The notes: generated from the letters alone by a model not told the origin. A stretch of DNA of 64,000 bases from Vibrio scophthalmi LMG 19158 (GCF_000222585.1 NZ_AFWE01000112.1:80132-144131), one strand, 5' to 3'; shown: positions 1 to 8,826, counted from the stretch's first letter. Program-made: numbers and translations.

Positions 1-250
1 GCTCATCATCTAAAAACCAAGCCGGATCTTTTTGGAATACTTCGGCGATCACTTCAAGCATATCGATGCTTGGTACGCGCTTTCCTCGCTCTATCATCGA
101 GAGATAAGAAACGGAGGGTGCATATTCAGGATTGATTCGAATGCAACGCGCAGAGAGATCTTCCATCGTTAAATGGTTACGCTTCCTAAGATTCCTAATT
201 TTTGTTCCTAGGAAATGGGACTGACGTATCAAGCTTTTTGACAAGGACAT
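1..250 (-). CDS. XRE-family transcriptional regulator, N-terminal part (runs off the left edge)
   Basis: Reading leftward from an ATG at 250, the frame stays open to the window edge, giving about 83 residues. It is a typical Cro/CI helix-turn-helix, with the recognition region around SVSYLSMIERGKRVPS, followed by the start of a further domain (VFQKDPAWFLDDE). It resembles a large XRE regulator of vibrios that I recall lying near glyoxylate-shunt genes, possibly the DUF3612 class; that recall is unverified. It is divergent from the malate-synthase-like gene at 411, so the 160-bp gap probably holds both promoters and this protein may control that neighbour. Confidence 0.8.
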   Translation of the reverse strand, partial: MSLSKSLIRQSHFLGTKIRNLRKRNHLTMEDLSARCIRINPEYAPSVSYLSMIERGKRVPSIDMLEVIAEVFQKDPAWFLDDE

Positions 251-410
251 TTTGTAAAATTCACATTGTAAAATTTTTGTTGTGAAATTGTAGTCAAAAA
301 TTCGCTAATCTACAAAGTATGCAAGTTCACAAATTTGTCATTAAATTGCTAAACAAGTTTCATGAACTGCGTAGGGACTTAGATGATGTGTTATCCGCGA
401 GGGAAAGACT

Positions 411-977
411 ATGAATATGCAAACTTTCGATAATAATGAGATTCAAACGAATACAGCGCCATTTATTGCAAATGCAGTCTTTGCCGTGGAAGCAATCAAT
501 GCTGAACAAGCAACAGAGAAACAACTCAAAGCTAAGCAGCTACTTGATAGACTGTTTCCGCTTGAGAATGGTTCACACAGTGATGTAACTGCTTATGTGA
601 TTGATTACCGCCACGTAATGGCTTACTTCAAAGATGGCCGTCATAGTGGTTTGAAGCACCCTAAGCACTTTGTGGCTTTTACTGGTGAAAAAGAAGACCC
701 ACATTCCATTGTGCTACGCGATGGCAATGGTAGCCACATGGAAGTGCTGTTTGGTCACCACAAAGGCACTGGGGCAGTTGAACATATCGATATTGATGAT
801 ATCCAGATGGAAACGTGCACCACATTCCCACAAGCGGATTCAAGTGCGGCGATGCGCCATTGGATTAGCTTGGTGAAAGGGGATCAAAAGGGCCGTCCAT
901 GTGCCTGCAGTGAAGATAAGGAATACACCGCTAAGAACGGTGATGACTACCGACTTGATTGCTGCTTCAAACTGTAA
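411..977 (+). CDS. Stand-alone malate-synthase-G-like insertion-domain protein
   Basis: The 188-residue product has no signal peptide or membrane segment. The region around residues 45-165 lines up by eye with the alpha/beta insertion domain of malate synthase G: FPLENGSHSDVTAY, an SGLKHPKHFVAFTG-like stretch, HSIVLRDGNGSHMEV, then IQMETCTTF and HWISLVKGD. Full GlcB enzymes are about 720 residues and carry their catalytic Arg, Glu and Asp residues on a TIM barrel that is absent here, so this should not be an active malate synthase. The tail is Cys-rich (CACSEDKE, CC near the end). The Shine-Dalgarno is GAGGGAAAG. A regulatory or binding role is inference. Confidence 0.6.
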   Translation: MNMQTFDNNEIQTNTAPFIANAVFAVEAINAEQATEKQLKAKQLLDRLFPLENGSHSDVTAYVIDYRHVMAYFKDGRHSGLKHPKHFVAFTGEKEDPHSIVLRDGNGSHMEVLFGHHKGTGAVEHIDIDDIQMETCTTFPQADSSAAMRHWISLVKGDQKGRPCACSEDKEYTAKNGDDYRLDCCFKL

Positions 978-1024
978 GGTGTGTTGTGGTCACTGAGTGC
1001 AAATTCGGTGAAAACAGGTAAGTA

Positions 1025-1048
1025 AATTCCAGCCAAATGGCTGGAATT
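1025..1048. terminator. Hairpin between convergent genes
   Basis: A perfect 10-bp stem (AATTCCAGCC/GGCTGGAATT) with an AAAT loop sits between the end of the malate-synthase-like gene and the end of rof. The T-tracts are poor on both sides, so terminator strength is uncertain. Confidence 0.55.
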
Positions 1049-1049
1049 A

Positions 1050-1298
1050 TTATGTGTTGAACTCAATCAAAGAGAAGTGAGGGTTGTCGGTGAGTGCTTG
1101 GAGTGAAACCATTAACTCTGTTGGTAGCAATATTTCTTCTTGTTTGATTTCTATTAATAAACACTCTTGATGATGCTCGTTATAGCGTGTGTCTTGCGCG
1201 ACACCTTCGTACACGGATTGATCTTTTAGGGTGATACGTACCAAAAAATGATAAAGACAGGCGATTTCAAGGTAATCGTATTGCTGGCATGAAATCAT
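1050..1298 (-). CDS. rof: Rho-binding antiterminator Rof (YaeO family)
   Basis: This 82-residue protein matches the Rof/YaeO family in size and pattern: the N-terminal CQQYDYLEIACLYHFLVRI resembles the DDYDNLELACQHHL region of E. coli YaeO, followed by a small Sm-like beta barrel. YaeO binds Rho and lowers Rho-dependent termination. The start codon overlaps the stop of the upstream VOC gene by 4 bases (ATGA), so the two are probably translationally coupled. Rof is often found alone, so the pairing with a VOC protein is a lineage feature of unknown meaning. Confidence 0.85.
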   Translation of the reverse strand: MISCQQYDYLEIACLYHFLVRITLKDQSVYEGVAQDTRYNEHHQECLLIEIKQEEILLPTELMVSLQALTDNPHFSLIEFNT

Positions 1299-1705
1299 GA
1301 TGGTTCCTTAAACGGTTTGAGTTCGACGATATTACCTTCAGGATCTCTGATATAGAGCGAGCGGCCAAAGCCTTGTGCACCATAACGTTCAACAAACGAT
1401 TCGGTTTGAATATCATGCTGATGGAGATAACGTAATAGAGTGTCTTCGTCGCGAGCGGCGATTTGTAAACAAAAATGGTCAAGGTTACGACCATTTTGCT
1501 GTGGTGCTTTACCGCCTAATTGTCCCAGTTCGCTATCAACAGTCACGATGTCTATCAAAGCGTGACCGGCTCTGAGTTGCGTTAAGCCTAGGTCGGGTAG
1601 GGTACGCTCGATACGGCAACCGAGGATGTGGTGATAAAACTCAAGCATTGCTGTGATTCGACTAGTACGTAACACGATGTGGTCTAACCCGATGATCTCA
1701 ATCAT
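1295..1705 (-). CDS. VOC-family (glyoxalase/dioxygenase fold) protein
   Basis: The 136 residues form one vicinal-oxygen-chelate unit with two beta-alpha-beta-beta-beta modules. Likely metal ligands are visible at GLDHIVLRT, NLDHFCLQI and the C-terminal DPEGNIVEL glutamate. The family covers glyoxalases, fosfomycin-resistance enzymes and ring-cleavage dioxygenases, and the sequence alone does not identify the substrate. It is the first gene of a two-gene unit with rof, which overlaps its stop codon. Confidence 0.85.
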   Translation of the reverse strand: MIEIIGLDHIVLRTSRITAMLEFYHHILGCRIERTLPDLGLTQLRAGHALIDIVTVDSELGQLGGKAPQQNGRNLDHFCLQIAARDEDTLLRYLHQHDIQTESFVERYGAQGFGRSLYIRDPEGNIVELKPFKEPS

Positions 1706-1784
1706 ATCAAATTACCTACGCAATAACGTTTATCTAGCTCAGTGAGTGATCCTCTATTAAACATACTATATTCAACCTACAATC

Positions 1785-2381
1785 CTACACGAGCAATTTT
1801 GCAGCCAGTAGCAGCATTACGATGCCAATGATTGCTTCTAACACCTTCCATGAGCGTGGATGGCGAAATATTGGAGCAAGTAATCTTGCACCGTATCCTA
1901 GGGCAAAGAAAAATAAGAATGATCCTGAGATAGCACCTAAGGCAAAGTGTAGTTTATTGGGTTCGTACTGGGTGGAAATCGAACCTAATAATACGACGGT
2001 ATCAAGATAGACATGGGGATTGAGCCAAGTAAAAGCCAAGCAGAGTAATGCAGTACGTCCAGCACTGGCTTGCGAATCGCCTTGTGGGGTTAATGCATGG
2101 TTGGTGTTCCATGCGGAATAGAGACTGCGCAAGCCATACCAAAATAGAAACAGTGCTCCGCCGTAACGTGCAAACAGTTCCAAATTCGGAAATTGCTTTA
2201 TCAACACGCCAAACCCGGCAACTCCGGCCGCAATCAAAATGGCATCCGAGGCCGCGCACAGTAAGCAAACTAAAAAGACATGCTGGCGTTGAATACCCTG
2301 CTTTAGAACAAACGCATTTTGTGCGCCAATCGCAATGATCAGTGATAGTCCTAGCGCCAATCCAGCAAGATAGGTACTCAT
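1785..2381 (-). CDS. argO: LysE/ArgO-family amino-acid exporter
   Basis: The 198 residues contain about six hydrophobic segments. The N-terminal signature IAIGAQNAFVLKQG is characteristic of the LysE/ArgO family of inner-membrane exporters of arginine, lysine or other basic amino acids. Length fits the family (about 200). It begins directly after the stop of the upstream DUF924 gene, which suggests one transcript. No ArgP gene is nearby in this window. Confidence 0.88.
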   Translation of the reverse strand: MSTYLAGLALGLSLIIAIGAQNAFVLKQGIQRQHVFLVCLLCAASDAILIAAGVAGFGVLIKQFPNLELFARYGGALFLFWYGLRSLYSAWNTNHALTPQGDSQASAGRTALLCLAFTWLNPHVYLDTVVLLGSISTQYEPNKLHFALGAISGSFLFFFALGYGARLLAPIFRHPRSWKVLEAIIGIVMLLLAAKLLV

Positions 2382-2918
2382 TTAGAAGCTAGATCCCGGT
2401 TGGCTGAGAAACTCGATTTCTTCGGTTGTGCTTTCACGGCTTAAGATTACGTTTCGATGTGGGTAACGGCCAAAGCGGTCAATGATTAGCTTGTGCTTGA
2501 GTTCAAAATCGTAGTTATTTTCCATGCCCGGTTGAGAAAATAGAACGACGGCTTGTTTATGAATAGCAGCAGACTCACTGTGCATAAAAGGCATGTATAA
2601 GAAGGATCGTTCAATGGTGGTGAGTGACTTGTCAGCCTCTAACCGAATCGCTTCCTGCGCAAGCCCGAGCGCTAATGGATCTTGGCTGAAAGCCTGTGGG
2701 GTATTGCGGTAAATATTGCGTGAAAACTGGTCAAGCACAATGATCTCGGCTAAACGACCTTCCGGTGTGACGCGCCATGTGAACAGTTCCGCTTGTGATG
2801 CTTGCTTGAGTAAATCACCAAATTGATCACGGATGGTGTTATCAACCTCTTGATTGGCAACGAACCAATCTTTTGCTTCGAGTTGGTTAAACCAAAAATC
2901 GAGAACTTGTTGTTGCAT
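2382..2918 (-). CDS. DUF924-family protein
   Basis: The start at 2918 (MQQQVLDFWF) is chosen because a strong AAAGGAG lies just upstream; a longer frame to 3026 has no such site and adds an atypical basic leader. The resulting 178 residues show the DUF924 pattern: VLDFWFNQ at the N-terminus, VLDQFSRNIYRNTPQAFSQDP in the middle, and the ERSFLYMPFMHSES region. The fold is all-helical and TPR-like; the biochemical function is unknown. It is soluble and abuts argO. Confidence 0.88.
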   Translation of the reverse strand: MQQQVLDFWFNQLEAKDWFVANQEVDNTIRDQFGDLLKQASQAELFTWRVTPEGRLAEIIVLDQFSRNIYRNTPQAFSQDPLALGLAQEAIRLEADKSLTTIERSFLYMPFMHSESAAIHKQAVVLFSQPGMENNYDFELKHKLIIDRFGRYPHRNVILSRESTTEEIEFLSQPGSSF

Positions 2919-3136
2919 GTGAACTCCTTTCTTTACACGTGCGTTTTGCCTAGAGTACGCCTGTTGGCGATAGGTTGCCTTCCAAGCGATTGATTTAACA
3001 ATATAGCGCAGATTCAATAATGACAAAATGGCAAGCTTACTCGCAACGAGGTGCGGAATAAATAAACGGCAGGGAGTTGATATTTGTCTGGTCAGGCATA
3101 TAATTTGTCGCCCGTAATCTACGTGCCGAATTAATT

Positions 3137-3433
3137 ATGTCGATGTTGAAAAAGCCAGATCGCATCACTGCGATGCAAGACATCATCACGCAAGTGTTGG
3201 AAGAGCTGCCTTTGTATGAGCCTGAAACCTATGTTTGTGGTAGCAAAGGAAATTGTGTCGGCTGTCCTAAAAAGTTGCTGGAGATGGTTGATGGTGAACT
3301 CACCTATTGGCAGAGTGCTTTGTCACGCGGCATCATCCCCCAATTTGATGAGATTCGACGTTTTGGTAAAATGTGCAGTAGTGTGCGTAAAGGGCTAGCG
3401 CGCAATAACTTACTACTAAAACCGAGTCGCTAG
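3137..3433 (+). CDS. Small conserved-looking cysteine-cluster protein
   Basis: This 98-residue soluble protein is unrecognised. Its notable feature is a cysteine cluster, YVCGSKGNCVGCPKK (residues about 33-47), plus one more Cys near residue 77 (GKMCSS), a spacing that could bind zinc or an iron-sulphur centre. It stands alone, is followed by a strong terminator and has no clear Shine-Dalgarno. The ATG at 3143 is a possible alternative start. Confidence 0.7.
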   Translation: MSMLKKPDRITAMQDIITQVLEELPLYEPETYVCGSKGNCVGCPKKLLEMVDGELTYWQSALSRGIIPQFDEIRRFGKMCSSVRKGLARNNLLLKPSR

Positions 3434-3457
3434 TTTGGCGCGTGGCAATCAAATAAG

Positions 3458-3490
3458 AAAGGGGAGCGGTATGCTCCCCTTTGCGTTTTT
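3458..3490 (+). terminator. Rho-independent terminator of the 98-residue gene
   Basis: A perfect 10-bp stem (AAAGGGGAGC/GCTCCCCTTT) with a five-base loop is followed by a T-rich run (GCGTTTTTT). Confidence 0.85.
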
Positions 3491-3538
3491 TGGTGATTTA
3501 TCGCAATTCGACTTCGTTTGTCTCATGGATAACACTGG

Positions 3539-4087
3539 TTAGAAGCACGCCTTTTTGACAAAGTAAGGGTTATCAAATTTCTTCTCTGAGCCCAATTCAG
3601 ACCGTACCAACTTGTTCCAAAGCTGGCGATCAAACTCGCTTTTCGGAATCGAAGGGTAGAGCGTTTCAACCTCTTCATACGCAAAGCGCATAAACTGCTT
3701 TTTCTTAATTTGGTTGTATTTATTCGCCACGCGATTGTGCTTTTTGATCCACTCTAACTTGTAATCATGTAGTGCGGGTTCTGCCTGCTCAAACGGAACG
3801 CGTGATAGATAAACACGTTTGTATGAGACTTTTCTATCCAACATGGTACGTAACGCGGTTTGGATGTACTTACCGTGTTGAGTGATGGATATGTCGTCTA
3901 ACTTAAAGGGCTTAATGTGCCAGCCAGCAGGGAAAAAATCCGCTTGTTTAAAGTACTTGTTGCGCGCTTCAATCGCGTCATGCAATACAATGTCTGACGT
4001 ACCATTAAAGGTTTGCTGCCAGCGGCCAATACGAATTTGCAAGGCGGTTGGCAAGCGATAAATATTGGTAAATTTATCTTGGTCCAT
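3539..4087 (-). CDS. Hypothetical basic protein
   Basis: A 182-residue soluble, strongly basic and aromatic-rich protein I do not recognise. It contains a Lys-rich helix region (residues about 117-135, HNRVANKYNQIKKKQF) and a LYPSIPKSEFDRQLW segment. No catalytic motif or membrane segment is evident. Coding bias looks like that of its neighbours, so it is probably a native chromosomal gene. Confidence 0.7.
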   Translation of the reverse strand: MDQDKFTNIYRLPTALQIRIGRWQQTFNGTSDIVLHDAIEARNKYFKQADFFPAGWHIKPFKLDDISITQHGKYIQTALRTMLDRKVSYKRVYLSRVPFEQAEPALHDYKLEWIKKHNRVANKYNQIKKKQFMRFAYEEVETLYPSIPKSEFDRQLWNKLVRSELGSEKKFDNPYFVKKACF

Positions 4088-4352
4088 AAGCGAAAATACT
4101 ACTCAAAACAGCCGATGTCAGTGTGATTTTGTGGCTGATTAGCTTTTAGTAACTAGGGGAGAATATTTTAGTGAAAAATATCCTGCCCTGCGAGTATCAA
4201 GTTGTATTCAGATATGACAAAACACCGATGTGGCGTGTTCTCAGCCTGGATTTGTTCGACGGCTTAATAGGGCGTTGAATCATGATTGCTGTAGAATAAA
4301 CCTTGCCTATGGTGAATACAAGCTTGCCGATAAAACAACCAATACACTTAAT

Positions 4353-4508
4353 CTAGAAAATACAGTGTTTGGCGTAGTCTTTTGCTTCGTTCGCAGTCCA
4401 ATCACCTTTTGCTTTCTGTTCCATATCACTACACCAAGCTTCGCTTCCTACTTCTATACAACCCATCAAAAACAAGCTGAGGCCGATGGCGGTTAATATT
4501 TTTTTCAT
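4353..4508 (-). CDS. Small DUF3012-type lipoprotein
   Basis: This 51-codon gene on the minus strand encodes a lipoprotein signal peptide (MKKILTAIGLSLFLMGC, lipobox LMGC) followed by a mature part with the remembered DUF3012 pattern EVGSEAWC...KGDWTANEAKDYAKHC. After lipidation, two cysteines remain in the mature protein. It should be exported and membrane-anchored; its function is unknown. An overlapping plus-strand frame at 4230-4496 is an antisense shadow. Confidence 0.8.
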   Translation of the reverse strand: MKKILTAIGLSLFLMGCIEVGSEAWCSDMEQKAKGDWTANEAKDYAKHCIF

Positions 4509-4822
4509 GGATTTTCCTTAATCGTTTAATACTATTTTTCTTGATATTTTAGTTGGTTAACACCAATTGCTACGCTGAAATATCAGTGTAATCGCTGTTG
4601 TTGCTCAAGCTAATCTTGTTTCTACTAAAGTTACAGCGCAGATCGCACTGCAATTTACCGTTCTCATTTTCGGCATAGAGAAGCTTTACCTCTAGTAATA
4701 ATAACGGAACAAGCCGTTTTGTGAACAACTTCACTATTATTTAAGTCGAACTCGGCGATGAAAAGATCAAAATCACACAACGGTTGTAATCCTAATGCAA
4801 AGTAAACTCGCTTGATTATCAT

Positions 4823-4844
4823 CTCATCGAAACGTTTCGATGAG
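4823..4844. promoter_or_regulatory. Perfect 22-bp LacI/RbsR-type operator
   Basis: A 22-bp perfect palindrome centred at 4833/4834 with core CGAAACGTTTCG lies about 100 bp before rbsD. The core matches the LacI/GalR-family operator type, and that of E. coli RbsR in particular. The regulator gene at the end of this operon (9890) is the natural candidate. It is the only signal I could identify in the 434-bp gap 4509-4942. Confidence 0.8.
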
Positions 4845-4942
4845 CGTTTGATGAACAAGAAAAGAGAAAATATTAAGCCTCATCGTGACCTAATTTTGTA
4901 AGAACGTAATGTTGCAAGACGTGTAATCGAAAGGTCGATGAA

Positions 4943-5362
4943 ATGAAAAAAACAACCCTACTAAATTCAGACATTTCTTATCTACTAGCGACGCTAGGCC
5001 ACACTGATGAAATCACTATTTGTGATGCGGGGTTACCTATCCCTGATGCTGTTTCTCGTATTGATCTAGCGCTTACTCATGGCGTGCCAAGCTTTATTGA
5101 CACCGTGCGTGTCATCTTAACCGAGTCTCAAATCGAAGGTGTCGTGATGGCGCAAGAATTCGCTGATGTGAGTCCTGAACTTCACCAAGCCTTAATGGCT
5201 GAGCTTGAGGCAGAGCAAGCCCGATGCAATAAAACTTTCCGTATTCAATATGTGTCTCATGAGCAATTTAAGCTACGTACTCATGAGAGCAAAGCGGTGA
5301 TTCGCACTGGCGAGTGCACGCCTTATGCCAACGTTATCTTTCAAGCTGGTGTGGTTTTTTAA
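4943..5362 (+). CDS. rbsD: D-ribose pyranase RbsD
   Basis: The 139-residue protein has the RbsD N-terminus (LNSDISYLLATLGHTDEI), the CDAGLPIP segment and a C-terminal RTGECTPYANVIFQAGVVF. RbsD interconverts beta-pyran and beta-furan ribose, giving the furanose used by ribokinase. Length equals the family norm. It is the first gene of a six-gene run. The ABC ribose importer (rbsACB) that usually follows rbsD is absent; a deoxyribose-type module takes its place. Confidence 0.95.
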   Translation: MKKTTLLNSDISYLLATLGHTDEITICDAGLPIPDAVSRIDLALTHGVPSFIDTVRVILTESQIEGVVMAQEFADVSPELHQALMAELEAEQARCNKTFRIQYVSHEQFKLRTHESKAVIRTGECTPYANVIFQAGVVF

Positions 5363-5394
5363 TCGTCGACCAAAAACGTAATAGGAAAATGAAG

Positions 5395-6321
5395 ATGAAG
5401 AAAATTGCGGTGATTGGCTCTACCAACGTTGATTTGATTACTTACGGTAATCGTTTTGCAAAAGGCGGCGAAACATTAGAAGCGGAATCTTTTTGTATTG
5501 GTAATGGCGGTAAGGGTGCAAACCAAGCTGTCGCGGCAGCTCGATTAGGCTCGCACGTTCTGATGTTGTCGAAAGTGGGTGATGATCAGTTTGGTGAAAT
5601 GTCATTAAGTAACTATCAAGCGCAGGGCGTGAATACGCAATTCGTAGGGAAAGTGGCCGGCGTTAGTACTGGCGTAGCGCCGATTTTTGTTAACACGGAA
5701 ACCTCGCAGAATTCGATTCTGATTGTAAAGGGCGCCAACAACAGCTTGCTTCCTGCCGATATTGACAATGCTCAAGAGACATTGAAAACCGTAGACCTGA
5801 TTGTGCTGCAACTTGAAGTACCACTTGAGACGGTTTACCACGCGATCGATTTTGGTCAGAAACATGGCATCAAAGTGCTATTAAATCCTGCACCAGCGGT
5901 TGCCGAGTTGTCTCTTGAATATGCCTGTAAATGTGACTTCTTTGTGCCGAACGAGACAGAGTTGGAGATATTGACCGGTAAACCGGTGTCGACCATCGCA
6001 GAGATCAAGCAAGCAGCGAGTGTACTGTTTGACCATGGTTTAAAAAATCTGATCGTGACGATGGGCTCACAAGGTTCATTGTGGATTTCAAAGCAATGTG
6101 AATTGCTTACTGAACCTGTCAAAGTGAATGCGATTGATACCTCAGGAGCGGGGGATGCCTTTATTGGCTGTTTCTCTCATTTCTTTACTCAAACGGGCGA
6201 CGTACAACTGGCGATAGAGAAAGCCTCAGCATTTGCAGCGCTTTCGGTTACCGGTAAAGGTACGCAGTCTTCATACCCTACCGTTGAAGCATTCAACGAA
6301 TTCCAAAAAAATAATATTTAA
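5395..6321 (+). CDS. deoK: Deoxyribokinase-like PfkB sugar kinase
   Basis: PfkB fold: GNGGKGANQAVAAARLG near residues 40-55 and the catalytic DTSGAGDAF near residue 250. Segments such as VIGSTNVDLITY, SSGVAPIFVN-like SPIFVN region, ACKCDFFVPNETELEILTG and SVTGKGTQSSYP match my memory of Salmonella DeoK better than RbsK. The second kinase of the operon (8955) is the RbsK-like one. The reaction would be 2-deoxyribose to deoxyribose-5-phosphate. The ATG at 5395 is preferred because AGGA lies about 8 bases upstream; 5389 is also possible. Confidence 0.8.
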   Translation: MKKIAVIGSTNVDLITYGNRFAKGGETLEAESFCIGNGGKGANQAVAAARLGSHVLMLSKVGDDQFGEMSLSNYQAQGVNTQFVGKVAGVSTGVAPIFVNTETSQNSILIVKGANNSLLPADIDNAQETLKTVDLIVLQLEVPLETVYHAIDFGQKHGIKVLLNPAPAVAELSLEYACKCDFFVPNETELEILTGKPVSTIAEIKQAASVLFDHGLKNLIVTMGSQGSLWISKQCELLTEPVKVNAIDTSGAGDAFIGCFSHFFTQTGDVQLAIEKASAFAALSVTGKGTQSSYPTVEAFNEFQKNNI

Positions 6322-6385
6322 ATAATAACCTGTCACTCAGGGTAATTGTTTTCCCGTGGGTGATGGGGAGAATGGAAGGTACATT

Positions 6386-7708
6386 ATGTTTATTAGAAAC
6401 AATACCGTGCAACATGTCGATGGTTACCTAAACAAAACTCCAATATTCCAGTTTTTGCTGCTTTCGTCCGTGTTTGCACTGTGGTCTGCTGCTGCGGCAC
6501 TTAATGACGTGTTAATTACTCAGTTTAAATCAATTTTTGATCTGTCTAACTTTGCCTCGGCGTTGGTGCAATCTGCTTTTTACGGTGCGTACTTCCTTGT
6601 GGCGATTCCGGCATCGCTGGTGGTGAAGAAGACATCTTATAAACTCGCGATTTTGCTTGGCTTAGCTCTGTATATCTTTGGTTGTATGATGTTTTTCCCT
6701 GCGTCTCATGCGGGGACATACACCATGTTCTTAGCGGCGATTTTCTGTATTGCGATTGGTTTATCTTTCCTTGAAACCTCATGCAATACCTATTCGGCAA
6801 TGATTGGTGAGCCTGAACGCGCAACACTGCGTTTGAACATTTCACATACTATCAATGCGATGGGTTACATCGTCGGTCTACTACTTGGTAAGCACCTCAT
6901 TTTCCAAGAAGGTGTGGATGTGGGGCATATGATGTCCACACTAACAGGTCCAGAGCTTGAAGTGTTTAAAGAGCAGGTTTTGCAACAAACATTAGAACCA
7001 TACAAATGGTTAGTGGGTGTGATTGCCACGGTTGCTATCCTCATTGCCATTACGGAGTACCCAAATTGTAAAGCGGTTGCGGATAACAAAGAAGACCAAC
7101 CGTCATTCGGTGAAACTTTGAAATACCTTGCGGGTAATTCTCGCTTCTTCAAAGGGATTGCGACTCAGTTTGCGTATGTTGGTATGCAAGTAGCGGTATG
7201 GTCATTCACGATTCGTCTTGCGCTTGAAATGGACTCAACCATGGTCGAGCACGATGCGGCAAACTACCTACTGTACGCCTTTATCATGTACTTCTTAGGT
7301 AAACTACTTGCGAACTACCTATTTACCAAAACATCACAAGAAAACGTTTTGATGGGTTACTCTGCGGTGGGCTTTATGTGCTTACTGTATGTCACCTTCG
7401 TGCCAAACTTCAGCGCGGTATGGGTTGCCGTGGGCACCTCTGCGTTATTCGCACCATGTTGGGCCACTATTTTCGCTTCAACATTGCAATCGGTTGATAC
7501 TCGTTACACAGAAACCGCGGGTGGTTTTGTGGTGATGTCGATTATTGGTGGTGCGGCTATTCCTGTGGTGCAAGGTCTGCTGGCTGATAACATGGGTATG
7601 CAAACCTCATTCATTGTCAATGCAGCGTGTTTTGCGGTTGTGTTCTGCTATTTCCTCAGTGAGAAGAAGTACAAACAAGTATTCACTTACACAACGGCGA
7701 AAGCATAA
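6386..7708 (+). CDS. deoP: FucP-family sugar:proton symporter, probable deoxyribose permease
   Basis: Starting at 6386 (GGAAGG Shine-Dalgarno) it encodes 440 residues with about 12 membrane segments in the fucose-permease branch of the MFS; family-like stretches include FYGAYFLVAIPASLV and IGLSFLETSCNTYSAM. Salmonella DeoP is of this family and sits in a deoK-deoP-deoX operon, the same order as here. It is the only transporter in the operon, so it may also carry ribose. Substrate assignment is by context. Confidence 0.8.
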   Translation: MFIRNNTVQHVDGYLNKTPIFQFLLLSSVFALWSAAAALNDVLITQFKSIFDLSNFASALVQSAFYGAYFLVAIPASLVVKKTSYKLAILLGLALYIFGCMMFFPASHAGTYTMFLAAIFCIAIGLSFLETSCNTYSAMIGEPERATLRLNISHTINAMGYIVGLLLGKHLIFQEGVDVGHMMSTLTGPELEVFKEQVLQQTLEPYKWLVGVIATVAILIAITEYPNCKAVADNKEDQPSFGETLKYLAGNSRFFKGIATQFAYVGMQVAVWSFTIRLALEMDSTMVEHDAANYLLYAFIMYFLGKLLANYLFTKTSQENVLMGYSAVGFMCLLYVTFVPNFSAVWVAVGTSALFAPCWATIFASTLQSVDTRYTETAGGFVVMSIIGGAAIPVVQGLLADNMGMQTSFIVNAACFAVVFCYFLSEKKYKQVFTYTTAKA

Positions 7709-7758
7709 TTGAATAACAGTGGTCACTCTGCAAAGGGTGACTATTTTGAGAGGTTACT

Positions 7759-8763
7759 ATGTTTACTATTCCGTTATACAAAGAGCAGTTTGGTAAAGAA
7801 AAAACGCTTATCGCGCAGTCGGCATCTTTCGAGATCAATACCTTTACCTACAACTCAGGTATTCAAGCGGTTGAGATTAAAAACTCAAAAGGTCATTTGG
7901 TTGTCTTACCGTTTATGGGACAGATGATTTGGGACGCTGAGTTTCTTGGTACCGATTTATGCATGAAGAACATGTTCTCGGAACCCAAACCTGCTAAATC
8001 AATTGTGGAAACGTACGGTTGCTTTGCCTTCCATGCTGGCATGATCCGTATGGGGTGTCCCACGCCTCAAGATGACCATGTATTACATGGTGAAATGCCG
8101 TGTGCTGCGATGGATAGCGCTTGGTTAGAAATCAGCGAGAATGCTGTAACGATAAAAGGCAGCTATGAATATGTGATGGGTTTTGGTGATCACTATTTAG
8201 CGCAGCCTTCTGTCAGCTTAGCTAAAGATGCCAGCTTGTTTGATATTCAAATGAGCGTGAAAAACCTCGCCACAGTGCCGATGCCATTGCAATATATGTG
8301 TCATATCAATGCTGCGTACTTTGATAATGCGGTTATGACGCAAAATATTCCGGATCACGCGTTACAACTGCGCGAAACGGTTCCTGCTCATGTTCAGCCT
8401 AATGAACAGTGGTTAGCGTATAATGAGAGCTTGAAAACCTCTGCTCCGATCCAAACCTTAAATACACCAGAGATGTACGATCCTGAGATCGTTTACTGTA
8501 TGGATAACATCTCGCAATACGCTAAGCGCGCTGTGTTTAATATGACGATTGGCGATAAACAGATGGTGACAGAATTTAGCACTGATGAATTTAACAGTGC
8601 TACGCGTTGGATTTTGCGCAGCGGTGATCAGCAAGTCGCTGCCTACGCTTTGCCAGCGACCTGTCGTCCGGAAGGGTTTTTAACCGCTAAAGAAAAAGGC
8701 ACGTTAATCTATCTTCAGCCGCATGAAGAGCGCCGTTTCACGGTGCGCACTGGTATTCGTTAG
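7759..8763 (+). CDS. deoM: DUF4432 aldose-1-epimerase-like protein, probable deoxyribose mutarotase
   Basis: 334 residues of the DUF4432/aldose epimerase-like superfamily: LPFMGQMIWDAEF, HAGMIRMGCPTPQDDHVLHGE (conserved His) and the MCHINAAYFDN region. In Salmonella the third gene of the deoxyribose cluster (deoX, later called deoM) is a DUF4432 mutarotase. It would equilibrate imported sugar anomers for the kinases, in parallel with RbsD for ribose. The start has a good GAGAGG site. Confidence 0.8.
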   Translation: MFTIPLYKEQFGKEKTLIAQSASFEINTFTYNSGIQAVEIKNSKGHLVVLPFMGQMIWDAEFLGTDLCMKNMFSEPKPAKSIVETYGCFAFHAGMIRMGCPTPQDDHVLHGEMPCAAMDSAWLEISENAVTIKGSYEYVMGFGDHYLAQPSVSLAKDASLFDIQMSVKNLATVPMPLQYMCHINAAYFDNAVMTQNIPDHALQLRETVPAHVQPNEQWLAYNESLKTSAPIQTLNTPEMYDPEIVYCMDNISQYAKRAVFNMTIGDKQMVTEFSTDEFNSATRWILRSGDQQVAAYALPATCRPEGFLTAKEKGTLIYLQPHEERRFTVRTGIR

Positions 8764-8783
8764 AGTAAACGCTACCATTCTTT

Positions 8784-8826
8784 ACTCTCTTTCATACCAG
8801 TATGGGGTACTCATGTGAAAGAGAGT
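8784..8826 (+). other. Long hairpin between deoM and rbsK
   Basis: Eleven paired bases (ACTCTCTTTCA/TGAAAGAGAGT) surround a smaller TACC/GGTA stem. A further short stem (AAGGC/GCCTT) and a TTTTTT run follow at about 8828-8851, so partial termination or mRNA processing between the deo module and the final rbs genes is possible. Confidence 0.6.

Noticed and set aside
4230-4496. 88-residue plus-strand ORF
   Set aside because: Antisense to the small lipoprotein gene, which has the real lipobox and family pattern.
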